A DNA stretch of 64,000 nt, taken from assembly GCA_913057175.1 (NCBI GenBank), contig CAJXNP010000020.1:1-64000 (forward strand). The letters run 5' to 3'. The notes beneath the pieces are model-generated. The model did not search any database, was not told the DNA's origin, and saw nothing but the letters and a program-made list of their open reading frames with translations. The DNA comes from an uncultured Cytophagales bacterium (GTDB taxonomy: Bacteria; Bacteroidota; Bacteroidia; Cytophagales; Cyclobacteriaceae). Position 1 is the first letter of the stretch; each line of letters starts with the position of its first letter. This document shows positions 7,032-15,217 of the stretch, piece after piece. Made by a program: the position numbers and the translations under genes.

Positions 7032-7574
7032 TTATGGTACTTGTGGTTGTTCGTCCATATTGTGGACTCTTGCTTCTGCTAAGGCTTGGTACTGATTGAA
7101 TTCTTGATTGACAAGATCAATTTTCAAGCTACCATAGACGTGTTCAAACTTCCCGGAACCTCCAAATATCGAACCTACCAGCTGATATTTATTGTTGCCA
7201 TCGAGTGTCAATCCCTTGATGTTCCCATAAATTTCAGATCCTGAATCATTCCATATGGTAAACTCTCCCGCTCCTATTCTGACTTTTTCGTTTATATTGT
7301 CGATTATTTTTTGATGACCGACCTTTATATGGGCTTGACCAAATTCTTCGAAATCACCTTCTCCATCCATTTCTACATGTAATGAAACTTGTGATTGATC
7401 GTGTCCACGATATTCCTCGCGAGAGCTTACCGTAAAAGTTCCGTAAATTAATTTGCCAGGCTTGTGAACCAATGTAGTATCACGCTCATTTTTACCTGAT
7501 TCATCTTCACATGAAAATAAAGTGAAACAAAACATTGCTGTTGTGGCAACAAATAAAATTTTAATTGTTCTCAT
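7032..7574 (-). CDS. paralogous lipoprotein 4 of four
   Basis: A 180-residue lipoprotein. The start at 7574 gives a clean signal peptide (MRTIKILF...LFSC); the longer in-frame start at 7652 lies upstream of the promoter and is rejected. Family pattern: GKLIYGTFTV, MDGEGDFEEFG, VRIGAGEFTIW, SGSEIYG, Y-Q-L-V-G-S-I-F-GGSGKFEHVYG, and a final HNMDEQP. It is the copy nearest the sigma factor operon. Function unknown. Confidence 0.75.
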   Translation of the reverse strand: MRTIKILFVATTAMFCFTLFSCEDESGKNERDTTLVHKPGKLIYGTFTVSSREEYRGHDQSQVSLHVEMDGEGDFEEFGQAHIKVGHQKIIDNINEKVRIGAGEFTIWNDSGSEIYGNIKGLTLDGNNKYQLVGSIFGGSGKFEHVYGSLKIDLVNQEFNQYQALAEARVHNMDEQPQVP

Positions 7575-7614
7575 GATTTTTGGTTTTTGGTTAATAAATA
7601 GTTTCCAGCAGAAT

Positions 7615-7640
7615 GTGTAATGGAAAGTGCTTCCATAACC
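7615..7640 (-). promoter_or_regulatory. regulon promoter, lipoprotein 4
   Basis: On the minus strand GGTTAT, 14 bases, TTACAC, ending 40 bp before the ATG at 7574. Confidence 0.8.
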
Positions 7641-7741
7641 TTTGAAAATCATTTTAAAAAATACAGAGGGGTACTATGATAGATAGCTCAAGTAAAATCC
7701 AATAAAACTATGGGTAAATTTGCCGGCAACCCCGATTGATT

Positions 7742-8473
7742 CTACCACTCAATTTCATGCTCTCCAAGGTCAAGAGCATCTTCCAGGTATGGATGGGTTG
7801 GATCATCTGAAATCCTGGCAAGCTGTTTATTAAAGTCGTTTTGCTGATTATTAGCCATGTAAGTCAATAGCAGATACCAGTCTGAGGAATATCCGTATAC
7901 ACTGTTCCCTTCGGAGAGGGCCTGGAACAGGTTTGCCGCTTCATTATAATCACCAATATTGAAATAAGCGTGAGCCAAATAGTATTGCATTTCCGGATTG
8001 GGATTTTCAATTGCTGACCAGCTATCAACAGCCCCATTAAAGTCATTACTTTCAAAAAATCTTATACCTTCAGACCACTGAGCATTCCCATCACCCATGG
8101 TACTTCCGGGTGATTCGGGAAGCTGATATTCCGAAAGGGCGAGTTTATCACCGGAAGTCGTTTCGATGTTGACCTGGTAAAAAACGATATAAGCGACTGC
8201 CAATAAAATAAGCGTGGCTGCTACCTTCCATATTATTGGCATAAACCTGACCTTCGACTTTTCATTTTCTACGTTACCTTCCCACTCATTGAATTGATCT
8301 CTCAGTTCGGTTTCCACCTGCTGATCAATCGCCTCCATGGAAAGCATATATTCACTGTATAGTCTTTCCAGCTCAGGATTTTCATCCATTTCCTTTAAGA
8401 ATTGTTCCTTTTCCCCGGGAGTCAATTCATCTCTAAAGTAGCTTTCTACTTTGTTTACATTATCTTGTTCCAT
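7742..8473 (-). CDS. membrane-anchored TPR protein, possible anti-sigma factor
   Basis: A 243-residue single-pass protein. Residues 1-75 are cytoplasmic and acidic, resembling the helical zinc-less anti-sigma-like N-termini of Bacteroidetes (ELTPGEKEQFLKEM, NPEL). A membrane helix lies at about 81-101. The outer part carries TPR-like helices (FFESNDFNGAVDSW; YLAHAYFNIGDYNEAANLF). Its start overlaps the sigma gene by 19 bp, so it is translationally coupled. The architecture fits a membrane partner holding the sigma factor and sensing the periplasm. This is inference, since no classical anti-sigma domain is recognised. Confidence 0.65.
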   Translation of the reverse strand: MEQDNVNKVESYFRDELTPGEKEQFLKEMDENPELERLYSEYMLSMEAIDQQVETELRDQFNEWEGNVENEKSKVRFMPIIWKVAATLILLAVAYIVFYQVNIETTSGDKLALSEYQLPESPGSTMGDGNAQWSEGIRFFESNDFNGAVDSWSAIENPNPEMQYYLAHAYFNIGDYNEAANLFQALSEGNSVYGYSSDWYLLLTYMANNQQNDFNKQLARISDDPTHPYLEDALDLGEHEIEW

Positions 8474-9291
8474 GCGAATGTAGGTTTAAATTGTTGTAGT
8501 GCTTCCCAGAGTTGCTTTCTGCATTTAGAAAGGGTGTTGGAAGCTATTTGTCCGTTTTTAAACCCCATAATCTCAGCGATCTCATCCATGCTGTACTGAT
8601 CCACGATAAAAAATTTGAGCCGCAGGATCTTCTGGCATGATTCTCCTAATTGATTAAATATTTTCTTGAACAGTATTTTTTGCTCTTTTCGTTCTAGTTC
8701 CCTTTGAGGATCCAATGTATTGATAGAAATGTCAAATCCATCTTCGGGCAGCGAAGCCATTTTTGCTCGTTTTAGCTCATTTCTCCAAAGGTTATAGCAT
8801 ACCTGGTAAAAAAAGCCTTTCACTGCACCTCCCCTGAACTTTCCCTCTTTCATGTGGCTATCGATCTGGATCAATCCATTTTGATAGGTATCCCTGGCAT
8901 CTTCTTTCGAACCGCTGTTGCTTACTATGACAGCGTGTATTTTCCTTTCCAGCTCTTTGTCAGATGTAATGTTACTTAATACATAGTCTCTTGCCTTATT
9001 ATTTGTAATGAGCTCCCTGCACCAGTCTGTTTTAGCTTCAGATTCAAAGAATTCGTCAATGGATTCAGTTTTGAAAAGCTTTCGTCTAACCAGCTTATCC
9101 AATAGAATAACACAATTGTTGAAGACCATCTTCCCATGTTCTTCATTCCCTCCACCTTTTATGACGATATCTTCTACCATAGCTCGATAATGTTTATGTT
9201 GAAATACATACTTCAGGGCACGGTCTCTTTCATTTCCACCTGTGAGGATAGCATTAAAAAGTTGTTGTTTAGAGTACGGTTCCTTATTCAT
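8455..9291 (-). CDS. ECF-like RNA polymerase sigma factor
   Basis: A 278-residue sigma-70-family protein, taking the ATG at 9291 (MNKEPYSKQQ) over the upstream ATG at 9324. The C-terminal half is canonical: region 2 around RDTYQNGLIQIDSHMKEGKF and FFYQVCYNLWRNELKR, and region 4 around LGESCQKILRLKFF and SMDEIAEIMG followed by a helix with KCRKQLWEAL. The N-terminal half (about 20-65) repeats a region-2-like segment (IVIKGGGNEEHGKMVFNN, compare VIVSNSGSKEDARDTYQN), so region 2 seems duplicated. It is the best candidate to read the GGTTAK-N14-TTACAC promoters around it. Downstream it is coupled to the TPR protein. Confidence 0.85.
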   Translation of the reverse strand: MNKEPYSKQQLFNAILTGGNERDRALKYVFQHKHYRAMVEDIVIKGGGNEEHGKMVFNNCVILLDKLVRRKLFKTESIDEFFESEAKTDWCRELITNNKARDYVLSNITSDKELERKIHAVIVSNSGSKEDARDTYQNGLIQIDSHMKEGKFRGGAVKGFFYQVCYNLWRNELKRAKMASLPEDGFDISINTLDPQRELERKEQKILFKKIFNQLGESCQKILRLKFFIVDQYSMDEIAEIMGFKNGQIASNTLSKCRKQLWEALQQFKPTFAWNKIM

Positions 9292-9293
9292 AT

Positions 9294-9319
9294 GTGTATC
9301 AGCATGATAGGTTATAACC
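9294..9319 (-). promoter_or_regulatory. possible autoregulatory promoter of sigma gene
   Basis: On the minus strand GGTTAT, 14 bases, ATACAC: five of six bases match the downstream box. It ends only 2 bp before the ATG at 9291, which leaves no room for a leader, so either the mRNA is nearly leaderless, the start is further in, or the match is chance. Confidence 0.35.
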
Positions 9320-9453
9320 GGCAATTCCCAGGTATTTCTAAATATACAAAATGAGGGAGGATTTTATAAGGATTTGAATGACGAAAAAGATCAAATTGTT
9401 TAAAATCAAATTAGTTGAAAAAGAGGTGAATATTGATTAATTTAATAACACCT

Positions 9454-9479
9454 GGTTATATCTACCCCGGCTCTTACAC
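9454..9479 (+). promoter_or_regulatory. regulon promoter, subtilase-CHAT operon
   Basis: GGTTAT (9454-9459), 14 bases, TTACAC (9474-9479), 27 bp before the ATG at 9507. It is on the opposite strand from the four lipoprotein copies, so the shared motif is not a by-product of local duplication of those genes. Confidence 0.8.
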
Positions 9480-9506
9480 ATTAAACAAACACTAAAACCT
9501 AACAAG

Positions 9507-10817
9507 ATGAAAACTTCGGTCTCTTTAACATTGCTAGCAATAATGTTTTTTACTTTTCTAGTTAGTTCAATCCTTCAAAGTTGTGAAAATCCAAATGGGA
9601 ATCAAAAAGGTGATAACGAAGGAGAAGCAAGCTCGAGCACAGGCAATATTATACAAAATGAAACTATAATTAGTTTTCACGATAATACTAGTAAAGCCAA
9701 AGTAAAACAAATAATTGATAATGCAATATTACAAGGTTTTGAAGTTGATTCATGTGGCTGTGGAGATCTGTATTTATTAAAAGACAACTTAAGCAATCCT
9801 AATTTAACCCCAGACTCAAAATTAGCTTCAACAGGAGGCACACCTGGTCAGAGAGGAAACGGAAATGTCCAGGGAGATGCCTATGCACATTATAACATTC
9901 AATTGGAATTAGATCCTGTTTATGATCCGAATGCATCCAATGACCCGATAACAACTCAAAATCCACCAACAAGCCAAGGAGTATTTAAGATAGCCATTAT
10001 AGATGGTGGCATAACACATTATCAAAATTTATCTGATTTTTTATGGGTAAACAATAATCCTGACCCATGTTATCTAGATAATTATAACAATGATCGAAAT
10101 GGATTTGATTTCACAATTGAAAATGGGTTATCCCCTACCCCATTTAATATGCATGGAACCTTTATTAGCCAAATTATTGTGGAACCCTTTATTGGCACCC
10201 AAATTCAAATTGCATTGATGAACGTTCGAATTTTCGATTTTGAAGGTAAGTCAAATCTATTTGATGCGTTATGTGCAATTGAATATGCAATAAAAAAAGA
10301 TGCCAATATTATTAATATAAGTTGGGGTTATTATAGGTCTATTGCAGATGACTTAGCAATGAAGTCTGACACACTTTTATATGAATATTTACTAAAAGCC
10401 AATACAGCAAACATTCCAATTTTTGCTTCAGCAGGAAATGACACTGTAAACACAGATAATAAATTTCATTATCCTTCTGGTTTTTTTACCATAAATGCTG
10501 ATCCCAATTATTTACCAAATTTAATATCTATTGCAGCTTTAGATGACAATGAGCAATCATTGGCCAAATATACTAACTATGGCAAAAAGTCTGTATTTAT
10601 TGCATCAAAAGGAACCCATTTAATGAATGGCGACACAATTAGAGGAACCTCATATGCAACACCAGACGCTCTATCCTATGCATTAATTCTAAAGAATAAC
10701 AATATTATTATGTCACCTGGTGATTTAAAAAATTGTATTAATAACAATGCTGCTATATATGGATTCCCATTGTTTACTGAAGGTAAAATTGATAAAGCTA
10801 AAGCTAATTGCCCTTAG
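9507..10817 (+). CDS. S8 subtilase-family lipoprotein
   Basis: A 436-residue secreted serine protease. The N-terminus is a signal peptide with a likely lipobox (ILQSC, Cys26) and a Gly/Ser/Glu-rich linker, so it should be anchored to a membrane. An inhibitor-I9-like propeptide region may cover about residues 50-90. The catalytic triad is visible: Asp166 in AIIDGG, His216 in MHGTF, Ser382 in GTSYATP, with oxyanion Asn311 in SAGND. The Asp motif is DGG rather than D-S/T-G. It shares an operon with the CHAT gene (7 bp apart). Base composition is more AT-rich than the surroundings. Confidence 0.88.
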   Translation: MKTSVSLTLLAIMFFTFLVSSILQSCENPNGNQKGDNEGEASSSTGNIIQNETIISFHDNTSKAKVKQIIDNAILQGFEVDSCGCGDLYLLKDNLSNPNLTPDSKLASTGGTPGQRGNGNVQGDAYAHYNIQLELDPVYDPNASNDPITTQNPPTSQGVFKIAIIDGGITHYQNLSDFLWVNNNPDPCYLDNYNNDRNGFDFTIENGLSPTPFNMHGTFISQIIVEPFIGTQIQIALMNVRIFDFEGKSNLFDALCAIEYAIKKDANIINISWGYYRSIADDLAMKSDTLLYEYLLKANTANIPIFASAGNDTVNTDNKFHYPSGFFTINADPNYLPNLISIAALDDNEQSLAKYTNYGKKSVFIASKGTHLMNGDTIRGTSYATPDALSYALILKNNNIIMSPGDLKNCINNNAAIYGFPLFTEGKIDKAKANCP

Positions 10818-10824
10818 CATTTGT

Positions 10825-13755
10825 ATGAAGATATCATTGATAATTAATGTTTCATTAATTTTATTATTAAATATTGCTGCTTTTTCAAATACCCAATTAG
10901 ATTCAACAAATATAAATATCAGTGATAGTAGTCAATTGAGCAGTATTACTGCCTTAATTAATTATTGGATCGATGATCCAGAATTAGATTGGATAAATGT
11001 AGAGTACAAAGTTGATTCACTAAATAAATTTTATAAGAATAAAAATGGAAGTATATCATTATCAAATTCACTCATCATCCATAAAAAAGGTGTTATAAAA
11101 TTTTATCAAGGACTAAACAATAATTTGGAAGCCTTTTTTGAAGCAATAAAATACTACAAAAAAGCCCTTAAATACAGAGAGAAAATACAAGCGAATACTA
11201 ACATGGATCTTACTGCAGATATAATTAATGGCTGTAGTAATATTGGAGAATGTTATATATACATCGATAAGCCTGATGAAGCTGTAAAATTCTTGGAAAA
11301 GGGTATTAGCATTGCAGAAACACATCGAGAATTTGAGGAGTATTATGATATATATTTGAATCTTTTTTACCATTTGGGGCAAGTTTTTATACAATTTGGG
11401 GATTATGACAATGCAATTGAATATTTTAAAAAAATTATTGATTACAACCATTTTACAAATAAACCCGATGAATTATTCATTGTAAATCTTAGAAAAACTT
11501 TAGCTCTAAATGAATGCGGTAATCTTTTTGCTAAATTCTTATATAACCCTTTAGCTGCACGTAAATTCTTGATTCAAGCTGGAAATTTAGCTATCAAAAA
11601 TGACGATTTGTATAATCTTGCTATTTACTATCGAAATATGGGAATAGTTTACTTCCAATTGGAAGAATTTGATAGTTCCATTTATTTATCAAAAAAATCC
11701 TTAGAAATATGTAAAAAAATAAGCTACAAAGGGATTGAAGCTGATAATTACGTAAACCTTGCTGCAGCTTACAACAAAGTTTTGAACTTTGATAAAGCAT
11801 ATTCATTTCTAAAACTTGCTGAAGAATTATACAAGGAAATCGGTCGCGATTATAATTTATCGTTAGTATATGACAATCAAGCAGATAGATCCTTTTTGTT
11901 AGGTAATTATATCGAAAGTCTTAAGTTTAATAATCTTGATATTTCTTGTCTAATTAATGATTTCCAACCTTCCGAAGTATTCTCAAATCCAACAATCAAA
12001 GATAAATTAATAGCTGATAAAGAAGGTTTAGTTTATTCGCTCAACTCCAAAGCAAAAACATTTCTGCACCTTTATCAACATGAAGGTGGTGAAGAAAAAT
12101 ACCTCAAAGCCGCTTACGAAACATTTTCTCTGGCCGACAAGGTAATCTCCCTCTGGCGCTCGGAATTCCAGGCGGAAGCCTCTCGCATGTCGCTGGCAAA
12201 ATACACCAAACCCATTTACGAAAAAGCCATAGAGACTTGCTTTGAGCTTTATCAGATCAATCAGGAAGATAGCATACTCAATAAGGCTTTTGAATATTCT
12301 GAAAAGAGCCGGGCGATTGTACTGCTGGATGCAGTAAGAAGGACGAAAGCCAGTGCGCATGTCGATCAGCAGCTGATCAGTAAGGAGCGAGATCTTAACC
12401 TGAAAGTCAATTACTTCGAGAAAAAAGCCGCTCTCCAGGAACTGGACGAAGAAAACAGAACAACTTACAACGTCTATGATTCTGTGCTTTACTACCGCAG
12501 ACAACATCAGGCTGTCATTGATCAGATCAAGGAAACAACGCCAGAATACCACAACCTGATCTTTGAACAGTCAACTGTCAAACTTCAACAGCTAAAAAAA
12601 GCGCTAGATGAAGATCAATCATTCATTGAGTATTTTGTGGGCGATAGCAGCTTTTATACCTTCCTGGTCAATAAAGACAAGACATTGTTCCTGAAAAACG
12701 ATCATCCTGATTCAGTCAGAAATTGGGTGTCTGATTGGGTGTCGAAAATGCCACAGTTGGATCTAAGCTTTATAGAACCTTCCAATAAATTATACCAGTC
12801 TCTTATTTCCCCAATGACAGGAAACCTTAAACCAAGGATTGTAATCGCAGCCGACGATGTGCTAAACCTGTTAAATTTTGAATCTTTGGTTACGGAATTA
12901 CCAAATTCTGAACGTATCTACCTGCCGGAATTTAACAACTACCTCATTCACAATAAGCAAATCAGCTATGCTTTTTCGGCTTCTACCTTGCTGGAAACTT
13001 CTACGAAAAAACGGCTCAATAAAAGCCAATATCTGGGTGTAGCCCCGGAATTGCAGGCCGGATTTTACATCAAGAGCAATTGGTTTGATAAACTGGATCA
13101 TAACAATGAAGAAATAGTTGAGACCAGCAAACTATTTAAAAACAAAAACCTTGTTCATTCATCGTCCGCTAAAAGTTCATTCCTCCAGCTTGCTTCTTCA
13201 CACAATTTGATCCATTGCGCTACACATGCTCTGGCTAACAATGAAGATGGTGATCTTTCATTTATTGTTTTTGGCGAGGACGAATCGGACATCTTATATG
13301 CAAAAGACCTGTATGCCCTGGATCTGAATGCTGATCTTGTTGTTCTCAGCGCTTGTCAGACCAATGCAGGCGAATTAAATAGAGGAGAAGGTGTGATCAG
13401 CCTCGCCCGGAGTTTTACCTATGCCGGAGCAGCCTCGATTGTCACAAGCCTTTGGAATGTTCGGGAAAAAACCAATAAAGAAATAATTTATCATTTTTAT
13501 CAATATTTGAAAGAAGGTTTTGGAAAGGATAAGGCATTGCGAAAGGCTAAATTGGATTACCTTTCTTCTGTCACAAGAGAAAATGAAGCCCAGGCACACC
13601 CTTATTTCTGGGCACCGCTTGTCATCATCGGAGATACCTCTCCCACTGCCCCCGAATTACATTTTTCTACCAAAATCATCGTTGCGATATCCATACTCAC
13701 TTTCCTTCTTTTGGTCTATTTTCTAAAGAAACGAATAAGAAATTTAATTCATTAA
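10825..13755 (+). CDS. TPR-CHAT caspase-like protease, membrane anchored
   Basis: A 976-residue protein. I placed the start at 10825, where a clear signal peptide begins (MKISLIINVSLILLLNI). The longer frame from 10747 overlaps the subtilase gene and encodes no signal. About ten helical TPR-type repeats cover residues 80-400, followed by a linker helix region. The CHAT domain occupies about 600-935: catalytic His801 in CATHA and Cys844 in SACQT, then GEGVISLARSF and SLWNV. A C-terminal membrane helix (about 948-966) ends in a basic tail. CHAT proteases are caspase relatives, activated through their TPR part in known systems. Here the protein is exported, so the target is in the envelope. The coding sequence turns from AT-rich to average composition near 12050. 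Confidence 0.88.
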   Translation: MKISLIINVSLILLLNIAAFSNTQLDSTNINISDSSQLSSITALINYWIDDPELDWINVEYKVDSLNKFYKNKNGSISLSNSLIIHKKGVIKFYQGLNNNLEAFFEAIKYYKKALKYREKIQANTNMDLTADIINGCSNIGECYIYIDKPDEAVKFLEKGISIAETHREFEEYYDIYLNLFYHLGQVFIQFGDYDNAIEYFKKIIDYNHFTNKPDELFIVNLRKTLALNECGNLFAKFLYNPLAARKFLIQAGNLAIKNDDLYNLAIYYRNMGIVYFQLEEFDSSIYLSKKSLEICKKISYKGIEADNYVNLAAAYNKVLNFDKAYSFLKLAEELYKEIGRDYNLSLVYDNQADRSFLLGNYIESLKFNNLDISCLINDFQPSEVFSNPTIKDKLIADKEGLVYSLNSKAKTFLHLYQHEGGEEKYLKAAYETFSLADKVISLWRSEFQAEASRMSLAKYTKPIYEKAIETCFELYQINQEDSILNKAFEYSEKSRAIVLLDAVRRTKASAHVDQQLISKERDLNLKVNYFEKKAALQELDEENRTTYNVYDSVLYYRRQHQAVIDQIKETTPEYHNLIFEQSTVKLQQLKKALDEDQSFIEYFVGDSSFYTFLVNKDKTLFLKNDHPDSVRNWVSDWVSKMPQLDLSFIEPSNKLYQSLISPMTGNLKPRIVIAADDVLNLLNFESLVTELPNSERIYLPEFNNYLIHNKQISYAFSASTLLETSTKKRLNKSQYLGVAPELQAGFYIKSNWFDKLDHNNEEIVETSKLFKNKNLVHSSSAKSSFLQLASSHNLIHCATHALANNEDGDLSFIVFGEDESDILYAKDLYALDLNADLVVLSACQTNAGELNRGEGVISLARSFTYAGAASIVTSLWNVREKTNKEIIYHFYQYLKEGFGKDKALRKAKLDYLSSVTRENEAQAHPYFWAPLVIIGDTSPTAPELHFSTKIIVAISILTFLLLVYFLKKRIRNLIH

Positions 13756-13821
13756 TCTGACCATCAATTAATTCCAGTTGTCAAATCAGCTTCTTTGAAG
13801 TAAATTCCTGCCTCTTTACTT

Positions 13822-14059
13822 TAACCTGAGTTCAATAAAGGAAATTAGTTTTTACTTGAAGTATCCTTAATTCTCACCTGATCGCTATCGGGAGGAGGAG
13901 ATACAGAAGAGGTGGGTTCAATAAAAAAATTCATTTCAAGTAAAAACATCTAACAAAAACCCTAATAAAAACATGTTTCTAATGATGACCCACCCCTAGC
14001 CCCTCCAAGGATGGGAATAAATGGTGTTTTTATTAAGGTTTTTAATCGAACTCAGGTTA
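13822..14059. repeat. imperfect palindromic intergenic repeat
   Basis: Nested inverted repeats: TAACCTGAGTTC (13822-13833) with GAACTCAGGTTA (14048-14059), and GTTTTTACTTGAA (13848-13860) with TTCAAGTAAAAAC (13935-13947). Between them is a CCCACCCCTAGCCCCTCC segment, partly matched by GGGAGGAGGAG and GAGGTGGG. It has no coding potential and resembles a short non-autonomous palindromic repeat of the kind scattered in Bacteroidetes genomes. It fills most of the gap between the CHAT and BASS genes. Confidence 0.65.
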
Positions 14060-14083
14060 CTTTATTCACCTTTTCCATCTATT

Positions 14084-14959
14084 ATGCAAGACGTATCCAG
14101 CATTCTTGTTCCTTCCGCTATCGCCATTATCATGCTGGGAATAGGCCTGAATTTGACCATCTATAATTTCAAAAGAGTATTTGTAAAACCAAAAGCTATC
14201 CTGACCGGACTGACACTCCAGATGGTGCTCTTACCCTTGACTGGTTTTATAATCGCTTACCTGTGGGACATGACACCAGAGTATAAGGCCGGATTGGTTC
14301 TGGTGGCATCCTGTCCAGGAGGAACTGCATCCAATCTCGTTACCAATATGCTAAAAGGTCGGGTGGCGCTTTCCATCTCCTTAACGGCCTTTAACAGTTT
14401 GTTGATCCTCTTCACAATTCCTGCATTGGTTAGCTTTAGCATTTCATTTTTTCTGGGCATGGACAAGGAAATATCCCTCTCCTTTTGGGAAACTTTTTTC
14501 AATCTCAGCTTTACAGTGATTGCTCCGGTTATTGTAGGAATGATTATCAGGCACTATTTCAAAAGTTTTGTCCAAAGCTTGAAAAAACCACTTCGATACA
14601 TCCTTCCGGGAATATTAATAGTTGTCTTTATTGTGGTATCATTTGATTCCTCGGGTGAATCATCCTTTCAGGATATCCTGAAGTTTTCTTTAATTCTCCC
14701 TGCTTTACTATTAAACCTCATCACCATTTTACTTGGCTTTTTCTTATCGGGGTTGATGAAAATCAATCATGAAGGCAGGTATACGATAGCCATTGAAATG
14801 GGATTGCAAAACAGCGCATTGGCCATTTTCATTTCTAACCAGCTGCTCGAAAATACCTCCATGTCCATGATGGCGATACTTTACAGCAGCTTTTCTTTTT
14901 TCACAACATGGGGTCTTGCTTATTTGCTCAAAAAATATTTCAGACCTAAGGAAGCATAA
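14084..14959 (+). CDS. bile acid:sodium symporter family (BASS) transporter
   Basis: A 291-residue membrane protein from the ATG at 14084; the upstream start at 14021 would be within the palindromic repeat and adds no helix. About nine to ten membrane segments follow. GIGLNLTIYNFKRV, VASCPGGTASNLVTNM (the conserved sodium-site loop) and the later IEMGLQNSALAI motif are characteristic of the BASS/SBF family. Members move organic anions such as bile acids, pantoate or keto acids with sodium; the substrate here cannot be told. Confidence 0.88.
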   Translation: MQDVSSILVPSAIAIIMLGIGLNLTIYNFKRVFVKPKAILTGLTLQMVLLPLTGFIIAYLWDMTPEYKAGLVLVASCPGGTASNLVTNMLKGRVALSISLTAFNSLLILFTIPALVSFSISFFLGMDKEISLSFWETFFNLSFTVIAPVIVGMIIRHYFKSFVQSLKKPLRYILPGILIVVFIVVSFDSSGESSFQDILKFSLILPALLLNLITILLGFFLSGLMKINHEGRYTIAIEMGLQNSALAIFISNQLLENTSMSMMAILYSSFSFFTTWGLAYLLKKYFRPKEA

Positions 14960-15217
14960 TTCCTTGTAGAGCGCTTTCCTCGAAATTCTTCCAAATGTTG
15001 AAAAAATCACCCATCACCTAAAGTGGACTTCCTGCTAATTTGCTGATTTAGAACAGGATATGAGCGTGATCAAAAAAGGAATAATTTTCGCATTTCTTAA
15101 AGAGAATTTTATCTATAAATAAATCACATAAATGGTCAGGATGGGAATCGACCTGGTAGAAAGCGAGATTGTTCAGCCTGATCATTTATTCCATACACAT
15201 GAACAAATCTGACAACC

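Noticed and set aside
10747-10824. Longer start for the CHAT protein
   Set aside because: It overlaps the subtilase gene and would hide the signal peptide behind 26 extra residues.
12028-12552. Minus-strand ORF of 174 codons opposite the CHAT gene
   Set aside because: It is antisense to conserved TPR-CHAT sequence, with Phe-rich low-complexity composition.
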